Assembly (NCBI GenBank): GCA_016124945.1
Contig: WGMT01000058.1
Location: 62,001-126,000, forward strand
Source: a bacterium
GTDB taxonomy: Bacteria > Chloroflexota > Anaerolineae > Caldilineales > Caldilineaceae
Reading direction: 5' to 3'
Length of the DNA stretch: 64,000 nt
Positions 40,813-49,092 of the stretch are shown piece after piece (positions within the stretch are counted from its first letter, which is position 1; each line of letters starts with the position of its first letter). The notes under the pieces are model-generated. The model was not told the DNA's origin. It saw only the letters and a program-made list of their open reading frames with translations, and did not search any database. The translations under genes and the position numbers were made by a program.

Positions 40813-41853
40813 ATGCCAAATCGCTATAAAGATCACCTCATTAACTTCATCAAAATTGCCGTGGGATTGGGGCTGTTGTTCTTCCTCTACGCCCGGCTCG
40901 AAGACCCGGCGGGCCTTTGGCGGCAGGTGACAACGTCGAATAAGGTGTTGTTGGCCGAGGCGTTGGTTGTCTACGCGGCGGCAGTGGCCTTCAGTGGGGT
41001 CAAGTGGGGCATTTTGCTGCGCGCCAACGGTATCCGCATGGCGCTGGGGCGGCTAATGGCCTACCAGTGGCTGGCCGAATTCTTCAACAATTTCCTGCCT
41101 GCCCAGGTGGGCGGTGACGTGATGCGCGGCTACGCGCTGGCCAGCGACACCCATCGCCGCGCCGATGCTGCGGCCAGCGTCCTGATTGACCGGTTCATGG
41201 GCTTGTTTGTCTTTATGATTTCAGCAGCGGTTGCCACAACCACCATTTTGATTGGCGGGCGCCCCAATGGGGTCCCCTTCGGCGTCGAGGAAGTGGTGGC
41301 TCTGCGCATTATGGCGCTCGGCAGTGTGGGTATTGCCGTCCTGTTGGTGACGATCCTTACGGCAATGCTAAGTCGGCGGCTCAAACTGTTGGCCGAGCGA
41401 TTGTTGGCGCGCCTTCCCCTCTCCGCCAAGACAATGCCGATCTGGCAGAAATTGTCTCAAGCCTTCAACGCCTACCGCTACCAATACGGCGCGCTGCTGT
41501 TTTCTGCCCTGGGTAGCGTCTTTATTGTCGTGCTTACCAGTGTACAGATCTGGCTGATTGCTGAAGCAATTGCCCCGGGGACTTTGTCGCTGCTCGAAGT
41601 GCTGGTGATCAACCCGATCATCGTGCTTTTGCTTGTGGCAGTGCCGCTTTCCCCAGGTGGGTTGGGTGTGCGGCAGGGCGCGTTCTCGATCATGTTCTTC
41701 CTCATCGGCGCGGGCAGCGACCTGGGCTACGGCGTCGGTCTGCTGCAACAGGTGATCGTCTACATTGTCAGCCTGCCGGGGCTGATCCTCTGGCTGCGTG
41801 GGCGTAGAGCGTTAGAGCCGGTAGCGCCGACGGTGGGCACGCCGTCTCGGTAA
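40813..41853 (+). CDS. LPG-synthase-TM/UPF0104 family membrane protein
   Basis: 346 residues with about eight membrane helices. The WLAEFFNNFLPAQVGGDVMRGYAL motif and the late PLSPGGLGVRQGAF segment are characteristic of the lysylphosphatidylglycerol synthetase N-terminal/AglD-like family. Members are thought to act as lipid flippases or as partners of glycosyltransferases. It lies 39 bp after the GT2 gene, probably in one operon. No lysyl-transfer domain is attached. Confidence 0.82.
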   Translation: MPNRYKDHLINFIKIAVGLGLLFFLYARLEDPAGLWRQVTTSNKVLLAEALVVYAAAVAFSGVKWGILLRANGIRMALGRLMAYQWLAEFFNNFLPAQVGGDVMRGYALASDTHRRADAAASVLIDRFMGLFVFMISAAVATTTILIGGRPNGVPFGVEEVVALRIMALGSVGIAVLLVTILTAMLSRRLKLLAERLLARLPLSAKTMPIWQKLSQAFNAYRYQYGALLFSALGSVFIVVLTSVQIWLIAEAIAPGTLSLLEVLVINPIIVLLLVAVPLSPGGLGVRQGAFSIMFFLIGAGSDLGYGVGLLQQVIVYIVSLPGLILWLRGRRALEPVAPTVGTPSR

Positions 41854-41858
41854 AGACG

Positions 41859-41984
41859 AGATTAGGCGATTAGGAGATTGGGCGGTTTCAGATCCGATTG
41901 CGATGGCGTCTTGAAGATTTGGAAGAAGATGCGCTACACAATCCTCAATCCCCAATCCCTTAATCTCCTAATCGCCCAATCTCT
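41859..41984. repeat. Inverted GATTAGGCGATTAGG repeat after the flippase-like gene
   Basis: The left arm (41859-41885) and the right arm (41943-41984) are complements built of GATTAGGCGATTAGGAGATT-type words. It begins right after the upstream stop codon and ends 20 bp before the HD hydrolase start. Confidence 0.85.
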
Positions 41985-42003
41985 ACGGTCCTATCCAATA
42001 CCC

Positions 42004-42648
42004 ATGTACCTAAACCCACTCTCCGAAGACGAAATCCATGATCTGTACACCGCCGGCGACGCCGCACATGACTTCGATCACGTGCGGCGGGTGACGCGCC
42101 TGGCTGTACACATTGCGCAGGCCGAAGGCGCGGACGTGGCGGTGGTGCAGGCGGCGGCGTTGTTACACGATGTTCCCCTGCCCGCGGGGACCCGAGGCGC
42201 GCATCACCTGGCGGCGGCTACGTTTGCCCAGTCCTATTTGCGCGAACGGTGGGGCGAAGACGCCGACGTCCTGGCGTGTATCGACAACGTGGTGCATGCG
42301 ATTGAGGCGCACCGCTTCCGCGATCAGTCGATCCAACCGCAGACGCTGGAAGCCCAGTGCCTCTACGATGCCGACAAACTGGACAGCATCGGCGCTATCG
42401 GTGTCGCCCGTGCCTTTGCCTTCGCCGGCAGCCACAACAACCGCCTGTGGACGGAGCCGTGGCGCAACGTCCCCGCGGACGAGGACAAACCCAGCGGCGC
42501 CGACTACACACCCGTCCACGAATACGTGTACAAGCTGCGCCGTCTGCTCGCCACGCTGCACACGGAAACGGCGAAAGCACTGGGAGAGCGACGGCACGCG
42601 TTTATGCAAAAATTCTTTGAGGAGTTGGATGATGAGATGATGGGATGA
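42004..42648 (+). CDS. HD-domain hydrolase
   Basis: 214 residues from the ATG at 42004; the frame is open upstream but that part is repeat DNA. The HD metal-binding set is clear: His in [13 protein letters not shown] in [10 protein letters not shown], a later [10 protein letters not shown] and the Asp of [11 protein letters not shown]. Proteins of this kind are phosphohydrolases acting on nucleotides or related phosphates; the substrate is unknown. The C-terminal residues (DDEMMG) come from a GATGATGGGAT repeat. Confidence 0.82.
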   Translation: MYLNPLSEDEIHDLYTAGDAAHDFDHVRRVTRLAVHIAQAEGADVAVVQAAALLHDVPLPAGTRGAHHLAAATFAQSYLRERWGEDADVLACIDNVVHAIEAHRFRDQSIQPQTLEAQCLYDADKLDSIGAIGVARAFAFAGSHNNRLWTEPWRNVPADEDKPSGADYTPVHEYVYKLRRLLATLHTETAKALGERRHAFMQKFFEELDDEMMG

Positions 42649-42692
42649 TGAAGTTGACGTCAACTTCATCATCCCATCATCCCATCATCTCA
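42630..42692. repeat. GATGATGGGAT inverted repeat over a stop codon
   Basis: A near-perfect palindrome centred on GTTGACGTCAAC at 42653-42664, with ATGATGGGATGATGAA words on the left and their complement on the right. The right arm has one extra 7-bp unit. It contains the stop of the HD hydrolase gene. Confidence 0.9.
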
Positions 42693-42740
42693 TTCCCACG
42701 ATCTGTACTCAAGAGGCGAAACCACCCCAAGGAGATCCCT

Positions 42741-43250
42741 ATGAGTTCTGCCGAACACAAACAACAGGCGGCTGAAACCTATGCCGCCGTGTCGCTGGCC
42801 ATTGTCACCGTCAGCGATACCCGCACCGAGGAGACCGACAAGAGCGGGCAGACGATCCGCCGAATGGCCGAAGAGGCTGGTCATCGCATCGTCAACTACC
42901 GTATCGTCAAAGACGAGCCGGATCAGGTGGAGGCGGCGCTGCAAGATTTCGCCGACGGATCGGCGCAGATCATCGTTTTCAACGGCGGTACGGGTATTAG
43001 CGCGCGGGATCGCACGTATGATGTCCTGGCGCGGCGGTTGGAGAAGGTGTTGCCCGGCTTCGGCGAGATCTTTCGCATGTTGTCCTATGACGAAGTCGGC
43101 TCCGCCGCTATTATGAGTCGCGCCACGGCGGGCACCTACCAGGGCGTTGTCATCATCAGCATTCCCGGTTCCACCAACGCCGTTAAGTTGGCGATGGAAA
43201 AGCTGATCCTACCCGAGATTCAACATCTAGCGTGGGAGTTGACACGCTGA
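42741..43250 (+). CDS. moaB: Molybdenum cofactor biosynthesis protein MoaB/MogA family
   Basis: 169 residues. AAGGAG lies 6 nt before the ATG at 42741. The MoCF-binding fold is seen in [17 protein letters not shown], the [13 protein letters not shown] loop and [24 protein letters not shown]. Members bind or adenylylate molybdopterin. No other molybdenum gene is in the window, so the link to a pathway is by family only. Confidence 0.93.
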   Translation: MSSAEHKQQAAETYAAVSLAIVTVSDTRTEETDKSGQTIRRMAEEAGHRIVNYRIVKDEPDQVEAALQDFADGSAQIIVFNGGTGISARDRTYDVLARRLEKVLPGFGEIFRMLSYDEVGSAAIMSRATAGTYQGVVIISIPGSTNAVKLAMEKLILPEIQHLAWELTR

Positions 43251-43324
43251 CACTGCTGTTCATTTCGATCTGTGTACAAGGGCTTTCCAGGTGGAATGCA
43301 CCAGGATAAATAGTGAAGTATGTT

Positions 43325-43358
43325 GAGCGCCACGGTAGAAGACGTGGCGCTCTTTTTT
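43325..43358 (+). terminator. Intrinsic terminator after moaB
   Basis: A 10-bp stem GAGCGCCACG/CGTGGCGCTC with an 8-nt loop is followed by six T residues. Confidence 0.93.
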
Positions 43359-43571
43359 GTTATTGGTTTGGTCTCATATTACCTCCCAGGCAAATGGCGA
43401 GAGATACATTCTCTTAACGTGGGGTCGTTCCGGTAAATCGTTGATAGCGGCCTACATTGCATAGGTGTAATCTCAATCTCAGAATGTTCTGAATTCGCTT
43501 GTTTCTGCAAGGAATCCGGCCATTCTGCAAGTGGTAATCTTTATCTTAATTAAGTTGTAGGAGGTCTCACA

Positions 43572-43817
43572 ATGAAAATTCCTGACGAAGCAAGAGCGGA
43601 ATGGAAGCAGGTGATTTCAGGTCAGAAGGTGCTCAATTTTGAGTATCTGGCGACGAAGATTCTCTTGGGGCGATTGACATTGGCTTATAAGTTTGATGCT
43701 TCGCCGGCTGCCGTACAGAAAAGCGTCTCCGAATTTCGGGCATTTTTTGTCAACGGCATTGCACAACCTAAAGTTCAGTCTGATTTGAAGCAAATTTTTG
43801 GAAACGAGGTACTCTAA
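43572..43817 (+). CDS. Small protein of unknown function, partner of the FIST-like protein
   Basis: 81 residues, predicted mostly helical, with no signal peptide or domain I can name. GTAGGAGG gives a strong ribosome-binding site. Its TAA stop shares one base with the ATG of the next gene (TAATG), so the two are translated together. The pair is AT-richer than its neighbours and stands between its own upstream terminator and a downstream hairpin, which suggests an acquired two-gene unit. Confidence 0.75.
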   Translation: MKIPDEARAEWKQVISGQKVLNFEYLATKILLGRLTLAYKFDASPAAVQKSVSEFRAFFVNGIAQPKVQSDLKQIFGNEVL

Positions 43818-44824
43818 TGAATGCCGAATTGTTTGATCTGAATGTTGTGAAATCAATGATTGAGGACGGCAAAAAGCTGATCCTAGCTGGGGATGAAAAA
43901 GTGCTTGGCCGCCTGCCCCAAGGCGAATGGATTGGCGGCACGATTCCCTACTTCGTGAGCGAAAAAGGTGGGGAGTTCTCTCAGGATCGCATCTATGTCA
44001 CCGAGTTGCCTTCGTATGTGCTGGGTACATCGATTTCGGTCTACGACGAAAAGACGATCCACGAGATCTACAACGACGGTCCTCAAAACGGGTTCAGTGT
44101 TGTGGTTATGCCCGCCTCTAGCCCAACCCATTTTGTGTTTGCGCTCAATGCACCTAATTTCCCCAATTTTGTTTCGAATCCGCTGATTGGTTGGGTGTCT
44201 GGTACTTCACTTGAGGACGTCGGTGCAGTGGCAAAAGTCTTCGACGGCCGTAAAGGACAAGCGTTTGAAAATGCCGCGGTTGCCTATCATGTCGTGCTTC
44301 CAGCCGAGAAGATCGTCGACATCGGCATCATCAACATGTTTGAACAGGACACAGGCGACGTCCTCGTCTTTGCTGAAGACGGCTTCAGTGTCGGCGATGT
44401 AAAAGTGAACGGCGAAACCGTCAATTTCGCCGACTATCTTACATCTCATCAGATCGACACAAAACTGCCCCTGGTTGCCAATCTCTATGGTGCCAACATC
44501 AACACTAGTTTCGAGAAGGTAGACACAGACACAAAGCGTGTCAACTTTTTTGCGCCGGTTTTTGCGGGGCAGGAATACCACATCGCTCGTCCTGTTGAAG
44601 ACTATGTTGCGGTTTTCCACACCCACGTCCCTAACGATGTGGGCGACAACCTCTTCTTCTCGTGTAACTGTATCCTTAACTATCTCTACGCCGAACTCGA
44701 CGGCAAGCCAACTGGACAATTCACTGGACCAGTCACCTTTGGTGAAATCGCCTATCAACTCTTGAACCAGACCCTTGCCTACCTCACCATCAGCGATGCG
44801 GAACCGATGCCCACATCCGCATAA
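43817..44824 (+). CDS. Protein of unknown function with FIST-like C-terminus
   Basis: 335 residues, soluble. The N-terminal part has KKLILAGDEKVLGRLPQGEW followed by IGGTIPYF. The C-terminal part (about 270-325) carries NLFFSCNCILNYLYAELDGK, then GEIAYQLLNQTLAYLTI, an arrangement like the C-terminal half of FIST sensor domains (Cys-containing strand, GE, NQT). FIST domains are thought to sense small ligands, often in signalling proteins. The resemblance is from reading alone and could be wrong. Coupled to the 81-residue protein upstream. Confidence 0.7.
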   Translation: MNAELFDLNVVKSMIEDGKKLILAGDEKVLGRLPQGEWIGGTIPYFVSEKGGEFSQDRIYVTELPSYVLGTSISVYDEKTIHEIYNDGPQNGFSVVVMPASSPTHFVFALNAPNFPNFVSNPLIGWVSGTSLEDVGAVAKVFDGRKGQAFENAAVAYHVVLPAEKIVDIGIINMFEQDTGDVLVFAEDGFSVGDVKVNGETVNFADYLTSHQIDTKLPLVANLYGANINTSFEKVDTDTKRVNFFAPVFAGQEYHIARPVEDYVAVFHTHVPNDVGDNLFFSCNCILNYLYAELDGKPTGQFTGPVTFGEIAYQLLNQTLAYLTISDAEPMPTSA

Positions 44825-44881
44825 CGTAACAGCGTAGTGCAATATTGATCTACAACCGATTTTGGTTCTACAATAATCAGC

Positions 44882-44906
44882 AAGAAGCGGCCCCGCGCCG
44901 CTTCTT
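44882..44906. terminator. Hairpin after the FIST-like gene
   Basis: A 10-bp stem AAGAAGCGGC/GCCGCTTCTT with a CCCGC loop, 58 nt after the stop. The tail has only a few T residues, so termination is likely but not certain. Confidence 0.6.
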
Positions 44907-45039
44907 CGCTATTGGGGGTGTTCCCCGACGCTTTATCCGGAATTGACAGTGCTGGCAGCACGTACCGTTGACAACGTTCTCTGTTAGCAAGCTACTGTCA
45001 ATGCCCGGATACATTTTATCCATCCAACAAGAGGAATGA

Positions 45040-46224
45040 ATGCACGCATGGTGGTTTCACGAAAGTTTTTCTATTGACCAGGATGCTCTCTCCCTGGACG
45101 GTGTACCTCTCCGCTGGTTAGCCCAAGAACATGGGACTCCTCTCTTCGTCTACAGCCGCGCCACAATCCAACGACAGTTACAGGCATTACAGGCCGCCCT
45201 GGCCACAGCCGCAGATGATTTTGCCATTTACTATGCCATGAAGGCCAACCGCTTTAGCGGTGTGCTCGACGCCGTCCGCTCTGTGCCCGGCGTCTGTGTG
45301 GACACCTGTTCGCCGCGCGAAATTGGGTACGCGCTGCAAAACGGCTTTGCGCTGTCGCAGATTTCGTTCAACGCGGGGATGCTCTCGGCCAGTGATTTGG
45401 CAACGGTGGCCCAAACCGGCGTCCACTGTACATTGGATAGCTACTCGGGGCTACGCCGCTACGGTTCGCTCGTGCCCAAGGGAACGCCTGTCACCTTGCG
45501 CTTCAACCCAGGGGTGCGTGTGGGCTATGGCCAGGGAGCCAACCTGCGCTATGGAAACGACAAATTTGGCTTCGAGGCCGACGAAATCGAAGAAGCGTTA
45601 CGTGTCGCTTTCGACGCCGGCCTCAGCGTAGATGGCATTCACATGCATCTGGGCTGGGGGCTGCAAGAGGATAGCGTCGAACTGGTGGAAGATGCTTTCG
45701 CCCGTCTGGCTTACATCGCCTCCTGTGTGCCTGATTTGCGTGTCATCAATGTTGGTGGTGGCCTGGGTGGGCGCTATCACGTCACCGATCACCCGTTGGC
45801 GCTCTCTACCTGGGCGTCGTTGATCCGCAAACACCTTGCTCCGTTTGGCGCAACCATCGCCTGCGAACCCGGCACATTTGTTGTCGGCCCGGCGGGGCTG
45901 CTGTTGCTCGAAGTCAACACTGTGGAAAAACGCCGCGGCGTGCAGTGGGTAGGTGTCAACGCCGGTTTTGCCCTCAACCCCATGCCCGCACTCTACGGCG
46001 TCCCCGTGCAGATTGTCCCTGTACACGCGCCGCTGACCCCACCAGAGCAGACCTACCGCGTCGTCGGCCATATCAACGAAACCACCGACGTCTGGTCCAA
46101 GGAGTGTGCTCTTCCCGCGCTTCAAGAAATGGACCTGCTCGCCCTGCTCCCCGCTGGCGCCTACTGCACTAGCATGAGCAGCGATCACTGTCTGCGCGGT
46201 CAGGCCAAGGAGATCGTCGTCTAG
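45040..46224 (+). CDS. PLP-dependent decarboxylase homologue (LysA/alanine-racemase fold) with altered active site
   Basis: 394 residues. The PLP lysine is Lys68 in YYAMKANRF, the phosphate-binding loop GGGLGG is at 239-244, and EPG at 276-278; all fit fold-type III decarboxylases such as diaminopimelate decarboxylase. The motif that normally reads CESxD, with the catalytic Cys from the second subunit, is here INETTD (NET at 346-348), and the end has SSDHCLRG. A standard diaminopimelate decarboxylase is therefore doubtful. It could act on a different amino acid or peptide-linked substrate. Confidence 0.75.
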   Translation: MHAWWFHESFSIDQDALSLDGVPLRWLAQEHGTPLFVYSRATIQRQLQALQAALATAADDFAIYYAMKANRFSGVLDAVRSVPGVCVDTCSPREIGYALQNGFALSQISFNAGMLSASDLATVAQTGVHCTLDSYSGLRRYGSLVPKGTPVTLRFNPGVRVGYGQGANLRYGNDKFGFEADEIEEALRVAFDAGLSVDGIHMHLGWGLQEDSVELVEDAFARLAYIASCVPDLRVINVGGGLGGRYHVTDHPLALSTWASLIRKHLAPFGATIACEPGTFVVGPAGLLLLEVNTVEKRRGVQWVGVNAGFALNPMPALYGVPVQIVPVHAPLTPPEQTYRVVGHINETTDVWSKECALPALQEMDLLALLPAGAYCTSMSSDHCLRGQAKEIVV

Positions 46225-46228
46225 ACGA

Positions 46229-46258
46229 GACCTGCCAGGTTAAAAAACCTGGCAGGTC
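46229..46258. terminator. First of two terminators after the decarboxylase gene
   Basis: A perfect 13-bp stem GACCTGCCAGGTT/AACCTGGCAGGTC with an AAAA loop, starting 4 nt after the stop codon region. There is no T tract after it, so it may act together with the next hairpin. Confidence 0.7.
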
Positions 46259-46267
46259 AACGCACCC

Positions 46268-46303
46268 AACCCGGTGGGTTTTCTGAAACCCGCCGGGTTT
46301 TTT
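46268..46303 (+). terminator. Second terminator after the decarboxylase gene
   Basis: A 14-bp stem AACCCGGTGGGTTT/AAACCCGCCGGGTT with one wobble pair, a TCTG loop, and a run of T residues after it. Confidence 0.9.
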
Positions 46304-46323
46304 GATCCTTAAAAAACTGGCGC

Positions 46324-46352
46324 TTGACTTAGTGTGTATTGCACACTATAGT
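46324..46352 (+). promoter_or_regulatory. Consensus promoter of the J-domain/pseudokinase gene
   Basis: TTGACT (46324-46329) and TATAGT (46347-46352) with a 17-bp spacer, the best-matching promoter in the window. The spacer is filled by an operator-like palindrome. Confidence 0.85.
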
Positions 46353-46369
46353 TTGTGTTAGTTGAACAC
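46330..46369. promoter_or_regulatory. Tandem operator-like palindromes
   Basis: TAGTGTG-N5-CACACTA (46330-46348) lies exactly between -35 and -10. A second, weaker one, GTGTT-N5-AACAC (46355-46369), covers the start region. Both have a 5-nt spacer ending in TTG, so they look like two sites of one repressor, 24-25 bp apart. Confidence 0.65.
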
Positions 46370-46396
46370 TAATGCCGTCTCTTAAGGACAAATACC

Positions 46397-47452
46397 ATGT
46401 GCCAGGATCTCAACACCATTCTCGACAACCTGCGCCATGCCGCCATCCCCGAAGATGTCTTCGGCCCGCTTACCAGCGACCTCGATCTCAAGGATCGCTA
46501 TCGGCGGCTCGTGCGGCAGGTGCATCCCGACTACCACCCCAACGCCGCGGACGTCGCCGCCGAAGCCTTCCACCTGGTGCAACAGTGGTATGCCGGCGCT
46601 CAACGTCAGGTGACCGGCGCACAGCCGCCGCTGCTCGAAATCACGTCGGCGCGCCATCGCTACATCAGTCACCAGCCCGCGTTGACCGGCGATCTCTGCG
46701 ATCTCTTCCCGGCGCAAGATGAAACCGGCGACAGCGTTTTGCTCAAGGTGGTGCGCACTCCTGCCAACGCCGATCTGCTCCAGGCCGAAGCAAAACACCT
46801 GAAGCAGTTGAACCAGGCACTAAGCGACGAACCGCTGCGGGCGCACCTGCCCACACTGCTCGAAAGCATCCACATTGAGGACGCCGACGGCCTTACACGC
46901 CGCGCTAATGTCCTGCGCAGTGAGGACGAAACCGTGCACCTGGCCGATATCATCGCCGCCTACCCGCACGGCATCGCCGCCGCCGACATGGCGTGGATGT
47001 TTAACCGGCTGCTCGCCGTCCTTGCCGTTACCCATGCCGAGGGGATCGTCCACGGCGCAGTGACACCTGCTCACCTGCTGCTGCGGTTGGCGGATCACAA
47101 CGGCGTCCTCGTAGATTGGTGCTACAGCGTGGTCAACGGCGAAACTATCGCAGCCGTCAGCCCAGGCTATCGGTCGATCTACCCGCCAGAAGTTTTTGAG
47201 AATCGGCCCGCCACACCAGCCATCGATCTCTACATGGCGGCGCAGTGCATGGTCATGCTCCTGGGCGGCGACGTGAAAAGCGGCGAACTGCCGCTATCTG
47301 TGCCCAAACCGATCCAAGCGCTGTTACGCGCCTGCCTCATCCCGTCACCGCACCGGCGTATGCGCAACGCCTGGACCGTCTTCGACGACTTGCGCGAGAT
47401 CCTGGAGCGGATCTACGGCCCGCCGAAGTTTCGCCCGTTCTCGCTGCCGTAA
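46397..47452 (+). CDS. J-domain/pseudokinase fusion protein
   Basis: 351 residues. Residues 1-65 form a shortened J-like domain with the HPD motif at 43-45 (RYRRLVRQVHPDYHPNA), the signal that stimulates Hsp70 ATPase. Residues 80-345 follow a protein-kinase plan: beta3 Lys117 in LLKVV, a catalytic-loop equivalent HGAVTPAHLLL (219-229) in which the catalytic Asp and the Asn of HRDxxxxN are missing, and VDWC (239-242) in place of DFG, keeping the Asp. It is probably a nucleotide-binding pseudokinase. AAGGA lies 8 nt before the ATG. First gene of a run with a vWA protein and a PurA homologue. Confidence 0.78.
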   Translation: MCQDLNTILDNLRHAAIPEDVFGPLTSDLDLKDRYRRLVRQVHPDYHPNAADVAAEAFHLVQQWYAGAQRQVTGAQPPLLEITSARHRYISHQPALTGDLCDLFPAQDETGDSVLLKVVRTPANADLLQAEAKHLKQLNQALSDEPLRAHLPTLLESIHIEDADGLTRRANVLRSEDETVHLADIIAAYPHGIAAADMAWMFNRLLAVLAVTHAEGIVHGAVTPAHLLLRLADHNGVLVDWCYSVVNGETIAAVSPGYRSIYPPEVFENRPATPAIDLYMAAQCMVMLLGGDVKSGELPLSVPKPIQALLRACLIPSPHRRMRNAWTVFDDLREILERIYGPPKFRPFSLP

Positions 47453-47458
47453 GAGGGT

Positions 47459-47550
47459 TCACCGCAAAGGCGCAAAGAGCGCAAAGAGGGGAGAAGAAGA
47501 AATTATCCACAGATTCCACAGATTTGAAGGATTTCCAGAGGGATTTGTAG
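47459..47550. repeat. GGCGCAAAGAGCGCAAAG and CACAGATT repeats
   Basis: Begins a few bases after the stop of the fusion gene with ACCGCAAAGGCGCAAAGAG, then CCACAGATTCCACAGATT. Same words at 48704-48765 and 50406-50450. Confidence 0.75.
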
Positions 47551-47623
47551 CGGCACGGGCGCTCTTGTCACCCAACATCCAAAACGGTGACAACAAACCC
47601 ACCTCCGCGAAACGCCCTTAACG

Positions 47624-47696
47624 TTCGTCGTCAGTCGTCCGTCGTCCGTCGTCCGTCGTCGGTCGTCATAAATCGTCAATCAAAAATCGTAAATCA
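47624..47696. repeat. Tandem GTCCGTC heptamer array
   Basis: About five copies of GTCCGTC/GTCAGTC, followed by TCGTCAATCAAAAATCGTAA. It ends 12 bp before the vWA gene and leaves room only for its ribosome-binding site (AAGGAG). Confidence 0.85.
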
Positions 47697-47707
47697 AGGA
47701 GCATCCC

Positions 47708-48697
47708 ATGGGTTTCTCAAACTGGAGCGATCAAGCCTACAAGGCCCGCCAGTCACAGCGCAAGCAGACCAACCAGACCGCGTTTACCTACGATCAGCAC
47801 ATCCGCCAGAGTGGACAGGTGCGCGTACACGACCAAATGAACCCGCACGGCGTGGTGCGCGAAAGCCGCGACAGCGACGAACACCCCGAATCCGTCGCCA
47901 TCGGCGTCATCTTCGACGTCACCGGCTCGATGGGCAACGTGCCCCGGGTGTTGCAGACCAAACTGGGCGCCCTCATGCGTGTGCTCATCCAGAAAGGATA
48001 TGTCGAGCACCCGCAGGTGCTCTTCGGTGCGGTGGGCGATGCCTACACCGACGCCGTGCCGCTTCAGATCGGTCAATTTGAAGCCGGCCTGGAAATGGAC
48101 GACGAACTGGGCAAAATCTACCTCGAAGGTGGCGGCGGCGGCCAGGTTCACGAGACCTACGAACTGGCAGTCTACTTCATGGCGCGCCACACCAGTATCG
48201 ACTGCTGGGAAAAGCGGCGCAAGAAGGGCTACCTCTTCACCATCGGCGACGAAAAGCCCTACGCCGTTGTACGCCGCCAACAGGTAATCCAACTCATCGG
48301 CGACCCCGTTCAGGCCGACATCCCGGTGGAGACGATAATGGCCGAGGTTCAGACGCGCTACGAGCACTTCCACATCATCCCCACCAACACGTCCCACGGT
48401 CAGAGCGCCGAGGTGCAAGGACGTTGGAAAGAGCTGCTCGGTGAACGTGTCATCCTGCTTGAAGACGAAAGCGCCGTCTGCGAAACCATCGCCCTGGCCA
48501 TCGGCCTCTGCGAAGGCAAACTCGACGACCTCTACGACGGCGTCCAGGATCTCACCCAGGCCGGCTACGACGCCCACGCGGTGCAAGTGGCGTCCACGGC
48601 GCTGGACTACTACATGGCGACCCGCGCACCCATCGTCCGCAGCGCACGTGGAACCGTCCCCGCGGCGGCGGCTGTCCTCGACGACGGAAGACTGTAA
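47708..48697 (+). CDS. von Willebrand factor A domain protein
   Basis: 329 residues, soluble. A basic N-terminal tail (1-55) precedes a vWA domain whose MIDAS motif is DVTGSMG (70-76, the DxTxS variant); YLEGGGGGQVHETYELAVYF carries the later MIDAS Thr/Glu region. AAGGAG lies before the ATG. Near relatives with this RESRDSDEHP-VAIGVIFDVTGSM layout form a conserved family of unknown function. vWA domains usually bind partner proteins through a metal ion, so an interaction with the upstream J-domain/pseudokinase is a fair guess. Confidence 0.82.
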   Translation: MGFSNWSDQAYKARQSQRKQTNQTAFTYDQHIRQSGQVRVHDQMNPHGVVRESRDSDEHPESVAIGVIFDVTGSMGNVPRVLQTKLGALMRVLIQKGYVEHPQVLFGAVGDAYTDAVPLQIGQFEAGLEMDDELGKIYLEGGGGGQVHETYELAVYFMARHTSIDCWEKRRKKGYLFTIGDEKPYAVVRRQQVIQLIGDPVQADIPVETIMAEVQTRYEHFHIIPTNTSHGQSAEVQGRWKELLGERVILLEDESAVCETIALAIGLCEGKLDDLYDGVQDLTQAGYDAHAVQVASTALDYYMATRAPIVRSARGTVPAAAAVLDDGRL

Positions 48698-48703
48698 GAA
48701 ATG

Positions 48704-49073
48704 CACCGCAAAGGCGCAAAGAGCGCAAAGGGAAGAAGAGAAGAAGAGATCCACAGATTTCACAGATTCAGTAATTCACGATTTCGTCGCGGAGTAGGCA
48801 TCCTCAGATGCCGGGTAGACCTGGGCAAGCCGCATCTGAGGATGCCTACTCCGCAATTTCGCAAAGAATCGTGAAGTACTGAGATTTTAAGGATTTGCAG
48901 AAATAGAACGCGGATGGAGCGGATTGGGCGGGTTTTTCGGATTCATTCTGAAAATCCGCTCCGCTCCGCCCAATCAGCCCCATCCACGTTCTATTCTGCA
49001 AATCCCTCCGGAAATCCTTCTAATCCTTAAATCTGTGGATCTCTTCTCCTCTGCCCTTTGCGCCTTTGCGGTA
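48704..49073. repeat. Composite of three nested or adjacent inverted repeats
   Basis: The outer arms (48704-48765 and 49030-49073) are CACCGCAAAGGCGCAAAG... and its complement. Inside lie a perfect 23-bp inverted repeat (48789-48811 with 48832-48854, GGAGTAGGCATCCTCAGATG type) and copy 3 of the palindromic family (48902-48997). It fills the whole 395-bp gap between the vWA and PurA-like genes. Confidence 0.9.
48902..48997. repeat. Palindromic repeat family, copy 3
   Basis: Starts AATAGAACGCGGATGGAGCG and ends CCATCCACGTTCTATTCT. Same ends as the copies at 4269 and 36881. Confidence 0.88.
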
Positions 49074-49092
49074 AGTATTTTCAGGAGGAATC

